A stretch of 64,000 nt of DNA from Gemmatimonas sp. (GTDB taxonomy: Bacteria; Gemmatimonadota; Gemmatimonadetes; Gemmatimonadales; Gemmatimonadaceae), in contig JAJKIR010000206.1 of the NCBI GenBank assembly GCA_021154325.1, forward strand, positions 17,106 to 81,105, written 5' to 3'. This document shows, one piece after another, positions 41,140-51,273 of this stretch (the stretch's first letter is position 1; each line of letters begins with the position of its first letter). Made by a program: the position numbers and the translations under genes. The notes under the pieces are model-generated. The model was not told the origin of the DNA. It did no database searches and saw only the letters and a list, made by a program, of their open reading frames with translations.

Positions 41140-42219
41140 GTGATCATGCGTTGGCTCGCTCCCATCCCGGCGCCGCTCCGGCGCGCGGCGTACGTCGTCG
41201 CCATTCTCAGCATCGGAGTCCCGCTGCTGCTTCGCGTATTGGGCTTCGAGGCGTTACCCGCTGCGGCCGCACTTCTGCGAGGTTCGCTGGGCTCGGGCTA
41301 TGCGATCACCTCCGCAACACTCGTCCGCGCGACGCCCCTCATCCTCACAGGTCTCTCGGTCGCAATTGCTTTTCGCGCGGGAGTCTTCAACATCGGCGCC
41401 GAGGGTCAACTGCTCACAGGTGCAGCCGCCGCTGTGGCGGTATCGCTACTGCCTGGCCTCTCGCACAGCCATTGGAATCCGGTGATCGCGCTCGCAGTCG
41501 GAGCGAGCGCCGGAGGGCTTTGGGCGGGGATCGCGGCGTTTCTCCGGGTCAGATTTCACGTGCTGGAAGTGATCAGCACGATACTGCTGAACTTCGTGGC
41601 TCTGTATCTCGTCGGCTATGTGGTGCGGGGTCCATTGCAGGAACCGCTGCACATCTATCCTCAGTCGAGCACCATCGAGGCGGCGGCGCGGCTCCCGAGG
41701 ATACTTCCAGGATCGCGGTTGCACGCGGGATTTCTCGTCGCCATCGTCGTCGCCATGGCGGCATGGTGGACTGTTCGCTTTACCGCTGCCGGTTTTCGAC
41801 TTCGCGCGAGCGGCGCCAATCCGGAGGCGGCGCGAATCGCCGGTGAAATCGACGTGGCGCGGGCAGGTGCCAGCGCTTTCGTCGTCAGCGGAGCGATTGC
41901 CGGCCTCGCGGGTGCCATCGAGGTCACCGGAGTGACGTTTGCGCTGTACGAGAATATTTCTCCAGGCTACGGCTACACGGGCATCGCCGTCGCGCTCCTC
42001 GCGCGGCTGGACGCAGCCGGGGTCGTCGCAAGCGGTCTGCTCTTCGGCGCGCTGGAGGCGGGCGCCTCGGCCATGCAGCGCGATGCGGGCGTGCCGTCGG
42101 TCGTGGTGTCGATGATCGAGGCTGTCATCATTCTGGGGCTGATCGTTGCGTGGCCCCTTCAGGGCAGCGCAGGTCGTCCTCTTCCAGCGGCTGAGCCAAC
42201 CCACAGTGGCCAGCAATGA
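41140..42219 (+). CDS. ABC permease (BMP-type importer)
   Basis: GLSVAIAFRAGVFNIGAEGQLLTGA motif; GTG start, ATG 41146 possible. Confidence 0.9.
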   Translation: MIMRWLAPIPAPLRRAAYVVAILSIGVPLLLRVLGFEALPAAAALLRGSLGSGYAITSATLVRATPLILTGLSVAIAFRAGVFNIGAEGQLLTGAAAAVAVSLLPGLSHSHWNPVIALAVGASAGGLWAGIAAFLRVRFHVLEVISTILLNFVALYLVGYVVRGPLQEPLHIYPQSSTIEAAARLPRILPGSRLHAGFLVAIVVAMAAWWTVRFTAAGFRLRASGANPEAARIAGEIDVARAGASAFVVSGAIAGLAGAIEVTGVTFALYENISPGYGYTGIAVALLARLDAAGVVASGLLFGALEAGASAMQRDAGVPSVVVSMIEAVIILGLIVAWPLQGSAGRPLPAAEPTHSGQQ

Positions 42220-43148
42220 CTGACCAGATCGCAAACGGCACGGTCGCAACTGCGTTTGCTGAGGCGACCGTCCGTACAGCGACACCTCTTATTCTCGCGT
42301 CCACGGGCGAGCTGCTCATCGAGCGCGCGGGACTCATCAATATCGGACTCGAAGGCGTCATCCTGAGCGGCGCATTCGGCGCTCTCGTCGGCGCTACGCA
42401 CTGGGGTGGCGGCTCCGCGCTCGGTCTCGCCGTATCGGGGGGCGCCGGAATGCTCATCGCCCTCCTCTTTGCCGCGGCGACGTTAGGCATGGGTTCGGAT
42501 CAGATCATCACCGGGACGGCCATCACCCTCCTCGCGCTTGGTGGGACGGGCACGCTCTATCGAACGCTCTACGGCGCAACGGGGTCGAGCCTCGCCATCG
42601 ACACAGCCGGTCGCCTCACGATCCCTATTCTTTCGCGTCTTCCGGTCGTCGGGGTGGCGTTCTTCGCACAGCCGCTGATCACTTACCTCGCGTTCTTGCT
42701 GATTCCGGCGACCTGGTGGTTCCTCGAGTACACACACGCGGGACTCGCGCTACGCGCCATTGGCGAGAACCCAACCGCGGCGCTCACGGCCGGCGTTCCA
42801 GTGCTGCGCATCCGGCTGGTGGCCACGCTCGTTGCTGGCGCGTTAGGCGGAGTGGCCGGCGGTGTTCTCGTGTTGTCGCAGGCCGGTACGTTCGTCGAGG
42901 GTATGTCGGCCGGCCGCGGCTTCATCGCGATCGCTATCGTCGTGCTCGGACGCTGGCACCCACTGGGCGTCGGTCTGGCGGCGTTTCTCTTCGCGGCGAC
43001 GACTTCGCTGCAGTACGTCGCCCAGGCACTAGGACTCGCCGTCCCCTATCAGTTGATTCTCGCGCTTCCATACCTGTTGACGCTCGCGGCGCTCGCGGGG
43101 CTTGGCGGACGCGCGACTCCGCCCGCAACCCTCGCTCGGGTGGAGTAG
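42216..43148 (+). CDS. ABC permease (BMP-type importer)
   Basis: ASTGELLIERAGLINIGLEGVILSGAFGA; ATGA overlap with upstream permease. Confidence 0.9.
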   Translation: MTDQIANGTVATAFAEATVRTATPLILASTGELLIERAGLINIGLEGVILSGAFGALVGATHWGGGSALGLAVSGGAGMLIALLFAAATLGMGSDQIITGTAITLLALGGTGTLYRTLYGATGSSLAIDTAGRLTIPILSRLPVVGVAFFAQPLITYLAFLLIPATWWFLEYTHAGLALRAIGENPTAALTAGVPVLRIRLVATLVAGALGGVAGGVLVLSQAGTFVEGMSAGRGFIAIAIVVLGRWHPLGVGLAAFLFAATTSLQYVAQALGLAVPYQLILALPYLLTLAALAGLGGRATPPATLARVE

Positions 43149-43156
43149 CGCGATCG

Positions 43157-44176
43157 CTACTTACAGTGACCGCGGGGGCTGTGCCATTTCTCACGCCAGC
43201 GTCCAGACGGATCGCGTTGCACCAGCGCGTACGACATCCCATCACCATAGTCGCGGCCCAGCACGAGCATCGGCTGCGCATCCGGCGTCGGTCGAGCGAG
43301 CGCGAGCACCTCGCGGCTCTCGACCGTCTCCTCCGCCCCCTGCGACCGATCGTAGTATGCCAACGTGAAGCGCTCCTCCCGTCGACTGCTGTCGCGCTCG
43401 GCGATGATGAGCGTTCGCTCCTCGAAGGGCCGCGCTTCCTGATTGATGTGCCTAACGAGATTTGTGACAATCCCCTCGGCGCCTGGCCCGGCATGAAATC
43501 GCCACAGCGAGGTCACCGTAAACGGGAGCCCGGTGAATCGATCGCCCGCGCTCGTCGGCAACGCCGAGGCGAGCCGAGTGACCTCGGCCGCCAGGCGCGC
43601 AGAGTCGACGCGACTCATGCTCTCGATCGAATCCATGCGAACGGGTTGAACGGCCGCGCCGACGAAGCCGACGCTCCAGGGGGCGAGCGTTGTCCCATTG
43701 CGAGCGCTCTGAATCGCCCACGCGGGCCAACCAGTGCACTCTGAATCGTCCTCACCCTTCGGCGAACGGACTTCCTGGAGAATTCCGAGTTGTACCGAGT
43801 CGCTCCGACCGACCAGGGTGGCGGGCGTGGAGCGAATCGCGATGGCCTCTCGTTGGGTGATCGTGTCCGCGCCCGCGCGCGCTGAGTCACCGAGAACTAT
43901 TGTCGCGAGATCCGGCGTTGCACCGGCAACGAGGAGGACAGGACCCAGGTGAGCATCCCACGTAGTCGCCGCTTGCGGTGAGGCGGACCCGATCGCTGCG
44001 GGACGGAGAGGAACAGCCGAATCGATCGGCGGCGCGGCGCGAGGCCGCTCGCATGCGGCCATTGCGAGACCGAGAGCGGCGAGCCACGCGCTCACGAGTC
44101 GACCTGCGCGAGCGTGCGCGCCAGGGCGTGTTACGATCCCACGAGGCAGCATGTCGATGCGGCGGAAGAGAGGCAT
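43157..44176 (-). CDS. Hypothetical lipoprotein
   Basis: Hydrophobic leader with LAMAACERP lipobox; intact ORF. Confidence 0.55.
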   Translation of the reverse strand: MPLFRRIDMLPRGIVTRPGAHARAGRLVSAWLAALGLAMAACERPRAAPPIDSAVPLRPAAIGSASPQAATTWDAHLGPVLLVAGATPDLATIVLGDSARAGADTITQREAIAIRSTPATLVGRSDSVQLGILQEVRSPKGEDDSECTGWPAWAIQSARNGTTLAPWSVGFVGAAVQPVRMDSIESMSRVDSARLAAEVTRLASALPTSAGDRFTGLPFTVTSLWRFHAGPGAEGIVTNLVRHINQEARPFEERTLIIAERDSSRREERFTLAYYDRSQGAEETVESREVLALARPTPDAQPMLVLGRDYGDGMSYALVQRDPSGRWREKWHSPRGHCK

Positions 44177-44310
44177 CGGTCGTAATTTGGACCCGCCGAT
44201 GAACCCGTCAATGAGACGTGGTGCATGTGCGCTACGTCACGCGACGTATCCCTCGATATAACCGGGTTGGAGAGGTTCCGAAATTGTCACCAATGAGGGA
44301 GTAACGCCCA

Positions 44311-45759
44311 GTGGCGCACCCACAGCATGCAGTTCCTGCTCTCGAACCCGGCGGCGAGATACGACCCGTCGTTCGCGCACCGGCCAGCGAGCGTTGGGGT
44401 TGGGCTCTTTACGACTTCTCGAATACGATCTTCTCGATGAACGTCGCCACACTGTACTTCGCGGTGTGGATAGTGAGCGATTTGGGATCGACGGATCTCG
44501 TTTACGCCATGGCCAATGCCGCGGCGTCCGTGCTGATGGTCGTTGCGATTCCCGTGCTCGGTGCAATCTCGGATGCACGGCGCCGTCGAAAGCCATGGGT
44601 GGTGTGGTTCACGATCGCATCATGCTTGGCCTGTGCGGCGATCGGCATCGTGGGACAAACCACGATCCCCCTCGTTGGCGAAGGAATCGGCCGTCCCGCC
44701 TCCGTGCCACCGGGATGGCATGTCAGTGTGATGACGCTTCTTCCCGTCCTCATCGCATTTGCCATTGCGAACTTCGCCTATCAGGCAGCGCAGCCTTTTT
44801 ACAACGCAATGCTCCCTGAGCTGGTGCCCGTCGAAGAGCAGGGGAGACTCTCCGGCCTCGGTGTGGCCGTGGGATACGTCGGCTCAATCTTCGGCGTTCT
44901 GCTGGTACAACCCTTTTTCGCCGGCGGTTGGCCCCCGTTGATTCCCAAGTTCACCGACGGCGTGAACAACACGCTCCATACGCTGGTGCCGTTTACCGCC
45001 GTCGGTGGACGCGTTGCCACCTTCGTCCCGACTGGGCTGCTGTTTCTAATCTTCTCGTTGCCGCTGTTTCTATTCTGCCGCGATCACAACCCGGCGCCTG
45101 CTGGCACGCGCGTGAATTGGCGGAAGGCATTCCGCGACGTGAAGGAGACAATCACCCAGGCACGGCGGCATCCCGGCGCGCTTCGATTCATCATTACGTC
45201 ACTCGTCTATCAGGACGCGATCGGGACGATCGTCAGCTTCATGACACTTTATGCTGTGCGCGCGATCGGCTTTCGACGGGGAACAGAGGTCACTCTGTTC
45301 GTGGTGTTGACGATCCCCGCGATCTTCGGCAGCTACGTCTACGGACATATGGTCGACCGGATCGGGGCCAAGCGGTCACTGTCGATCACGCTCTGGATCT
45401 GGTTCGCATTGCTCGTTGCCATGATGTTGGTCAACTCGCAGTCGGCCTTTTGGCTCGTCGGATTGGCGATTGGCTTGAACTTCGGCGGCGTGAATGCAAT
45501 CGAGCGGCCGCTACTGCTCTCGCTCATCCCCGACGTCGAAGCCGGGCGGTATTTCAGTCTGATGCTGCTCTCCGCTCGCGTCGCGGCGATCATTGGGCCG
45601 CTGCTCTGGGGCCTAACGACGCTCGCGCTCGAAGGGACCTTCGGGACAAGCCTGGCCTACCGCGCCGCGGTCTTCGTCGTTGCGCTCATGTTCTTGATCG
45701 CCCTCTGGATCTTGAAGGGCGTTCCCGATCGTCGGCCTCAGGGACTCAGAGCCGCCTGA
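44311..45759 (+). CDS. UMF1-type MFS transporter
   Basis: WGWALYDFSNTIFSMNVATLYFAVWI; ISDARRRRKPWVVWF; about 12 TM. Confidence 0.88.
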   Translation: MAHPQHAVPALEPGGEIRPVVRAPASERWGWALYDFSNTIFSMNVATLYFAVWIVSDLGSTDLVYAMANAAASVLMVVAIPVLGAISDARRRRKPWVVWFTIASCLACAAIGIVGQTTIPLVGEGIGRPASVPPGWHVSVMTLLPVLIAFAIANFAYQAAQPFYNAMLPELVPVEEQGRLSGLGVAVGYVGSIFGVLLVQPFFAGGWPPLIPKFTDGVNNTLHTLVPFTAVGGRVATFVPTGLLFLIFSLPLFLFCRDHNPAPAGTRVNWRKAFRDVKETITQARRHPGALRFIITSLVYQDAIGTIVSFMTLYAVRAIGFRRGTEVTLFVVLTIPAIFGSYVYGHMVDRIGAKRSLSITLWIWFALLVAMMLVNSQSAFWLVGLAIGLNFGGVNAIERPLLLSLIPDVEAGRYFSLMLLSARVAAIIGPLLWGLTTLALEGTFGTSLAYRAAVFVVALMFLIALWILKGVPDRRPQGLRAA

Positions 45760-47147
45760 TGCTGTACGCGCTCCTGAGAAGCATCGCCGGCATCGCATTG
45801 CGATGGTTCTACCGCCGCATCGACGTCATTGGGCTCGAGCGCTTGCCACGGAACGCGCCACTCCTGCTGGTCTGCAACCATCCCAATGCGCTGGTCGATG
45901 CGATGCTCGTCGCGTGGGCGGTGCCGCGTCGCGTGGTGCTCACCGCGAAGGCAACGTTATTCGGGCATCGGGCGCTCGCGACTCTGCTTACCTGGATTGG
46001 CGTCGTGCCACTGGTCCGCCGGAGTGACATCGAGAGCGGGCAGGTTCGAGGGGGACGAGATCCGCAGCGAAACGCGCGCGCATTCGGCGCGTTGCGCGCC
46101 GTGCTTCGCCGCGGCGGAGCCGTGGTCATCTTTCCCGAAGGAATCTCGCACGACCATCCGTCCCTGGCGCCGCTGAAGACCGGCGCGGCTCGCGTCGCGC
46201 TCGAGGCACGTGACGAAGCGCAGGTCGGCAATCTCCATATCGTGCCCATCGGCCTGACCTTCGAGCACAAGGAAACACCCCGGACACGCGTCCTCGTGCA
46301 GATCGGCGAGCCGATCGCTCTCGATCATTGGCGCGCCGACGGTGAAACCGCCGTCGCCCGTCTCACCGAAGAGATCGATTCACGACTGCGAAGAGTCACT
46401 CTCAATTACGAAACGGTCGATGATGCCGGTCGTGCACGGGCGCTCTCGTCACACCTTGCGGCGCTGTGGCGCGAGGAGCTCGAATCCGTCGGCCGGCCGC
46501 GGTCCCTGCGTGTAGACGTCTCACTCGCCGCGCGAATCGAGGAGGCAAGAGTCGCCCTCTCGAGGAATGCCGATGACACCCTCCGCGCCCGCGCCGACTC
46601 GCTCGTGCGCGCCATCGCGGAGCTCGAGGACGTACTGCGCCGACATGGCGTGGCACTCGAAGATGTGAGCGTTTCCTCCGAAGGACGTCACGCACTGCCG
46701 TTCGTCCTTCGCGAAGCCTGGATCATTGTTCTCGGCGGGCCGATCGCCGTTTGGGGGATGATCAACCACTGGATTCCCTTCAACGCGGCGCGCATGATCG
46801 CTCGGCGCTCGGTCGAGAGCGCGGCGGATCCCGCTATGCGCACGATCGTAGCTGGTGCCGGGCTCGTTCTTGGCTTCTACGCCGTACAAGGTGTCGCGGT
46901 CGCGGCGTTTGCCGGTTGGCCTCCGGCTCTCATCTATGTCGCGAGCCTTCCGGTAGCCGCGGACGTCAACTTCCTGCTGCGCGACCGATTGCGGCGAGCG
47001 CTCCAGCGCGCGCGGACCTACCTCCTATTCCGCCGCCGGCCCAAGCTGCACGCACGACTTCGGAGGGATGTGCAACGCGTGCGCGCCGAGGCGATGGAGC
47101 TCGAGGCACAGCTCCGCGATGGAGGCGTGACTACGCGCACCGCATAA
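45759..47147 (+). CDS. PlsC/GPAT-type 1-acyl-glycerol-3-phosphate acyltransferase
   Basis: LLVCNHPNALVDAML; VVIFPEGISHDHPSLAPLKTGAARVAL; ATG overlaps upstream TGA. Confidence 0.85.
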   Translation: MLYALLRSIAGIALRWFYRRIDVIGLERLPRNAPLLLVCNHPNALVDAMLVAWAVPRRVVLTAKATLFGHRALATLLTWIGVVPLVRRSDIESGQVRGGRDPQRNARAFGALRAVLRRGGAVVIFPEGISHDHPSLAPLKTGAARVALEARDEAQVGNLHIVPIGLTFEHKETPRTRVLVQIGEPIALDHWRADGETAVARLTEEIDSRLRRVTLNYETVDDAGRARALSSHLAALWREELESVGRPRSLRVDVSLAARIEEARVALSRNADDTLRARADSLVRAIAELEDVLRRHGVALEDVSVSSEGRHALPFVLREAWIIVLGGPIAVWGMINHWIPFNAARMIARRSVESAADPAMRTIVAGAGLVLGFYAVQGVAVAAFAGWPPALIYVASLPVAADVNFLLRDRLRRALQRARTYLLFRRRPKLHARLRRDVQRVRAEAMELEAQLRDGGVTTRTA

Positions 47148-47151
47148 CAGG

Positions 47152-47484
47152 TTAGTACCGCTGCGTCGGTGGAGGTAGTACCGGCCCGCCGAGATCCCAA
47201 TGCCAGGCATCGCGACGAATCCCGGTACGCGGATCCTTGAGCGGCTTGAATTGAAGTCGGTCGGCAGGAATTCCGACGCGGCGTCCGTAGGCGAGGAGGC
47301 GCTCTCGGTCCGTCGAGACGAGGTGGGCCAGAGGCCGTCCCTTCCACACGTGCCGATGGAGCCAGAGGCCGCCATCCATGGCGTAGATCATTCCGTCGCG
47401 GCGCGAGCGGAACTCGCGAAATCGAGTCTCGTCTGCTGGATCATCGAAGTCGCTCGGCGAATGCGGGTCGTGCTTACTGTGCAT
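47152..47484 (-). CDS. DUF4031-like hypothetical protein
   Basis: GRPLAHLVSTDRERLLAYGRRVGIPADRLQ. Confidence 0.5.
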   Translation of the reverse strand: MHSKHDPHSPSDFDDPADETRFREFRSRRDGMIYAMDGGLWLHRHVWKGRPLAHLVSTDRERLLAYGRRVGIPADRLQFKPLKDPRTGIRRDAWHWDLGGPVLPPPTQRY

Positions 47485-47522
47485 CGCCTAACGAGTGAAC
47501 CGCGGCCGCCCGCCGGCACGCG

Positions 47523-47906
47523 TCAGTTGCAGGCGATCTGGCCCTCGATTGTCGCGGGAGCAACCGCAGTTACCGCTCCGTAGAACAGCGCGCAGGTGTG
47601 CGGATACGAGTTCGGATGGTAGCCGGTGGCCGCCCATCCATTCGCGTTCGCGCTTATGACCGTGAGCACGACGCCGCTCGACGACACTGCCTTCAATGAA
47701 TCGAGGTCCGTCGTGTAGGAGCGGTGCTCGTAGAAGAAGGACTCCTCGGCGGTTGAGAGATTCTTCAAGTCGCTCTTGACCGCCGCCAGATACGCCTTTC
47801 CCTTGGTGGACTGAAACCGCGGAATCGCCATGGCGGCAAGAATGCCGATGACGACCACCACGATGAGCAGTTCGACCAATGTGAATCCCGAGCGGACGCG
47901 AGACAT
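47523..47906 (-). CDS. Type IV pilin-like / pseudopilin
   Basis: Prepilin cleavage and N-methylation motif SGFTLVELLIVVVVIGILAAMAIPRF; C-terminal Cys pair. Confidence 0.88.
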   Translation of the reverse strand: MSRVRSGFTLVELLIVVVVIGILAAMAIPRFQSTKGKAYLAAVKSDLKNLSTAEESFFYEHRSYTTDLDSLKAVSSSGVVLTVISANANGWAATGYHPNSYPHTCALFYGAVTAVAPATIEGQIACN

Positions 47907-48139
47907 AGGGATCAGGGCAGGACTTCCGGTGATTTACGAGGTGTCCAATGACTGCACTCTCAAAGGCAATCGCGAGGCCGTCACACTGAATACGCCTTAA
48001 CCCGTTCTCTCGTAAAAACATCGACTCGTTGGGCGCAAACAAATGCTGTGACCGATGCGGGAGGAAACGCGACTCGGATTGCACAATGCAATGGGCACGG
48101 AGTAATGATCTAGGTCACAAGCGCCGACACAGCCAGTGC

Positions 48140-51112
48140 TTACGAGAGTTTTGTCTCCAGCCAGTTCGCGCCCTCTCCGAGATCGACGACAAGCGGAACG
48201 GACAGACGAGCGGCGTTCTCCATTTCGTGCTTCACGAGCGCCATCAGCTCATCACGCTCCGGACCCGGCACCTCGAAGACCAGCTCGTCGTGAACCTGTA
48301 GCAGCATGCGACTGCTCATCTCGCGCGCGCGCAGCGCGTCATCGATCCGAATCATTGCAATCTTGATCAGGTCCGCTGCCGACCCCTGAATCGGAGAGTT
48401 TGCCGCCGTGCGCTCACCGAACGCACGGATGTTGAAGTTGCGATCGCGTAGCTCGGGGATGTAGCGGCGTCGGCCAAAGATGGTCTGGACGTATCCGTGC
48501 TCGCGCGCAAACTCGACCATGGAGTCGAGATACGCGCGAACGCCCTGAAAGCGCTCGAAGTATCGATCGATGAATGCGCGCGCTTCGGCGTGCGCGATTT
48601 TCAGCTGACGTGAGAGTGCGTGCGGCCCCTGGCCGTAGATCGTGGCGAAGTTGATGGTCTTTGCGCGGGCTCGCATCTCCGATGTCACGCTATCCACGGG
48701 AACGTCGAAGATGAGCGCGGCGGTCTGCCGGTGAATGTCGCCACCGGTCTGGAACGCCTGTACGAAGGCGGCGTCGCTGGAGAGGTGAGCAAGCAGCCGG
48801 AGCTCGATCTGCGAGTAATCCGCGGCGACGAGAAGCCAGCCGCGCCGTGGGATGAACCCCCGACGGATGTCCCGGCCGAGCTCTCGGCGGATCGGGATGT
48901 TTTGCAAGTTCGGATCGCTGGACGACAGGCGCCCCGTCGCCGCGACGGTTTGGCTGAAAGAGGTATGAAGTCGCCTGGTACGCGGATTTACATAGGCGGG
49001 AAGGGCGTCGATGTACGTGCTCTCGAGCTTTGCGAGCTCGCGATACTCCATGAGCAGCGACGGCAGGGTATGCCCTTCGTCCGCGAGTTGCTGGAGCACA
49101 CTCGCATCCGTCGACGGGCCCGTCGAGGTTTTCTTGAGAACTGGCAGCCCGAGCGTGTCGAAGAGAATCTCGCGGAGCTTCGGATTGGAGTTGATGTTGA
49201 ACTCCTGACCGGCTTCCCCGTAAATCTCCTGCTCGACGCGACGCCGCTCGCGCTCGAAGCGCTCCTTGAGAGTGCGAAACCACTCGACGTCGATCGCGAC
49301 ACCGGTCCACTCCATTTCCGCGAGGACGGCGACGAGTGGCATCTCGACATCGCGAAAGAGGCGCGCGAGCTGCAGGGATTCCATCTGGGGCTCGAAGAGT
49401 CCGCGCAGCTGCCACGTGAAATCCGCGTCCTCGCACGAGTAATCCCGCGCGCACTCGACCGGAACCTGGTCGTACGGTATCATCTCCTTCCCGCGACCGC
49501 AGAGCTCCGCGAAGGTCGTCATCTTGTGACCGAGAAATTCCAGCGCGAGCAGGTCGAGGCCATGGGAACGGCGCCCGGGATCGAGCACGTAACTGGCGAC
49601 CATCGTGTCGAAGTCGAGGCCGCGCAAGTCGATTCCCGCGCCCCGGAGCACAAGAAGATCGAACTTGGCGTTCTGCAGAGTCTTCGAGATCGTCGGATCC
49701 TCGAGGAGGGCGCGGAGCGGCGCCATCGCGGGATCGGAGATCGGCGGCAAATTGCGAACTCGCTGACGCCCGGCGCTCGACAGCGCGCGCGCCGCGATGC
49801 TCGACGGCTCCGGCTTCACCACCGCTCGCTTCCGAGCGGGCTTCTTCTTCGCAAGCGTATCGTCGTCGCGCTTCTCTTCGGCACCGAGTTCACCCGTCAC
49901 ATCGCCTAACGCGAGCGTACCCTGCGGCTCCTCCCATTCGCGATGGCCGAACGCGAGATAGTACGCCTCGCCAGGTCCGACAGCGATCGACATCCCGACG
50001 AGGGTGGCGCGCAAGGGATCCATCTCCGTCGGCGATGCCGGGTCGATGACCACCTGCGTGTCCAGGGCAATGTGAGGTGCCTTACGAGCCCGCGCGATTG
50101 CCTTTTGCAGCATCGGAACGCTATCGACTGTGACGTACGTCGTGACGGGCCGCTCCGCCGCGACTTCAGGAGTTGCAGGTACGGCGACATCTTTCGCGAG
50201 CGTGTGAAACTCGAGCTCGACGAAGAGCGTGCGAAGTCGCTCACGATCCGGCTCGGTGATGCGCATCTTGTCGAGGTCGAGGGCAACGTCGACGTCGTCG
50301 CGAATAGTGACGAGCTGCTTGCTGAGGCGGGCCGCGTCGGCTTGCTCGAGCAGCGCCTCACGCGGCCGTTTCTTCGAAATCTCCGTGACATGCGCGAGAA
50401 TGTTGTCGAGCGAGCCATAGCTGTTCACCAGCTCCTGCGCGGTCTTCTCGCCAATACCGCGCACGCCGGGCACGTTATCGGAGCTGTCGCCGACCAGCGC
50501 GAGATAGTCGGTCACCAACGCTGGTGGCACGCCGAGCCGCTCGCTTCCATTTTCGACTCCGACCCATTGCTCCTCGACGCTCGCCGGTCCACCGCGACCC
50601 GGATTCAAGAGCCAGACGCCTGGCCTAACGAGCTGCTGGAAGTCCTTGTCTCCCGACACGACAATGACGTTCAGCCCCGCGGACACCCCCTTCCCGGCGA
50701 GCGTGCCGATGACATCGTCTGCCTCGTAGCCACGAACGGCGATGATGGGAACACGGTACGCGTCGAGGAGCTGACAGATCCGCTCCATGCCCCGATCGAA
50801 GTCGGACTGCAGCTCGTCAGTGAGCTTCTCGCGGGTAGCCTTGTAGCCCGCGTACGCCTCGTTTCGAAAGGAAAGTCCCGAATCGTGCACCCAGCCGAGG
50901 TACTCCGGCTTGTGCGCCGTGAGCAGCCGATTGAGAAAGTTCACAATTCCCCAGGCGGCGGACGTGTTCTCGCCGTGGCTGGTCGTGAGCGGCCTCGAGA
51001 TGAGAGCGAAGAACGCGCGATAGATCAGCGCATAGCCGTCGACGAGGAACAGCCGCGGTGCGGCCGGCGGCGCGACGACGGTCGACGCGATTGTGGTGGA
51101 TGGCGCAGACAC
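48140..51112 (-). CDS. polA: DNA polymerase I
   Basis: 5'-nuclease domain (FLVDGYALIYRAFFAL), polymerase motifs DYSQIELRLLAHLS, MLLQVHDELVFEVP. Confidence 0.96.
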   Translation of the reverse strand: MSAPSTTIASTVVAPPAAPRLFLVDGYALIYRAFFALISRPLTTSHGENTSAAWGIVNFLNRLLTAHKPEYLGWVHDSGLSFRNEAYAGYKATREKLTDELQSDFDRGMERICQLLDAYRVPIIAVRGYEADDVIGTLAGKGVSAGLNVIVVSGDKDFQQLVRPGVWLLNPGRGGPASVEEQWVGVENGSERLGVPPALVTDYLALVGDSSDNVPGVRGIGEKTAQELVNSYGSLDNILAHVTEISKKRPREALLEQADAARLSKQLVTIRDDVDVALDLDKMRITEPDRERLRTLFVELEFHTLAKDVAVPATPEVAAERPVTTYVTVDSVPMLQKAIARARKAPHIALDTQVVIDPASPTEMDPLRATLVGMSIAVGPGEAYYLAFGHREWEEPQGTLALGDVTGELGAEEKRDDDTLAKKKPARKRAVVKPEPSSIAARALSSAGRQRVRNLPPISDPAMAPLRALLEDPTISKTLQNAKFDLLVLRGAGIDLRGLDFDTMVASYVLDPGRRSHGLDLLALEFLGHKMTTFAELCGRGKEMIPYDQVPVECARDYSCEDADFTWQLRGLFEPQMESLQLARLFRDVEMPLVAVLAEMEWTGVAIDVEWFRTLKERFERERRRVEQEIYGEAGQEFNINSNPKLREILFDTLGLPVLKKTSTGPSTDASVLQQLADEGHTLPSLLMEYRELAKLESTYIDALPAYVNPRTRRLHTSFSQTVAATGRLSSSDPNLQNIPIRRELGRDIRRGFIPRRGWLLVAADYSQIELRLLAHLSSDAAFVQAFQTGGDIHRQTAALIFDVPVDSVTSEMRARAKTINFATIYGQGPHALSRQLKIAHAEARAFIDRYFERFQGVRAYLDSMVEFAREHGYVQTIFGRRRYIPELRDRNFNIRAFGERTAANSPIQGSAADLIKIAMIRIDDALRAREMSSRMLLQVHDELVFEVPGPERDELMALVKHEMENAARLSVPLVVDLGEGANWLETKLS

Positions 51113-51273
51113 GATACGAAGAGAGGGAGACCGAAGATCGGAGCCGACGTCGAGAGAGTGCCGCCGGTCTCACTCAGGGAAGGTAACGCCGGTGCTCGAC
51201 TCCCTGAACGCAGCACCGCCTGCCGTGTGTGGCGGCAGGCGGTAGCAGGAACGCGCCTCGGAGGAGCAGCGGA

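Noticed and set aside
44928-45758. N-terminal extension of the acyltransferase ORF overlapping the UMF1 gene
   Set aside because: The extension is an out-of-frame read of the UMF1 CDS; the real start is the ATG at 45759.
48620-49909. 429-aa plus-strand ORF antisense to polA
   Set aside because: Composition typical of an antisense shadow ORF; polA motifs are unambiguous.
51215-51243. ACCGCCTGCC...GGCAGGCGGT hairpin 3' of the second csp gene
   Set aside because: No T-run on the minus strand; not enough support for a terminator call.
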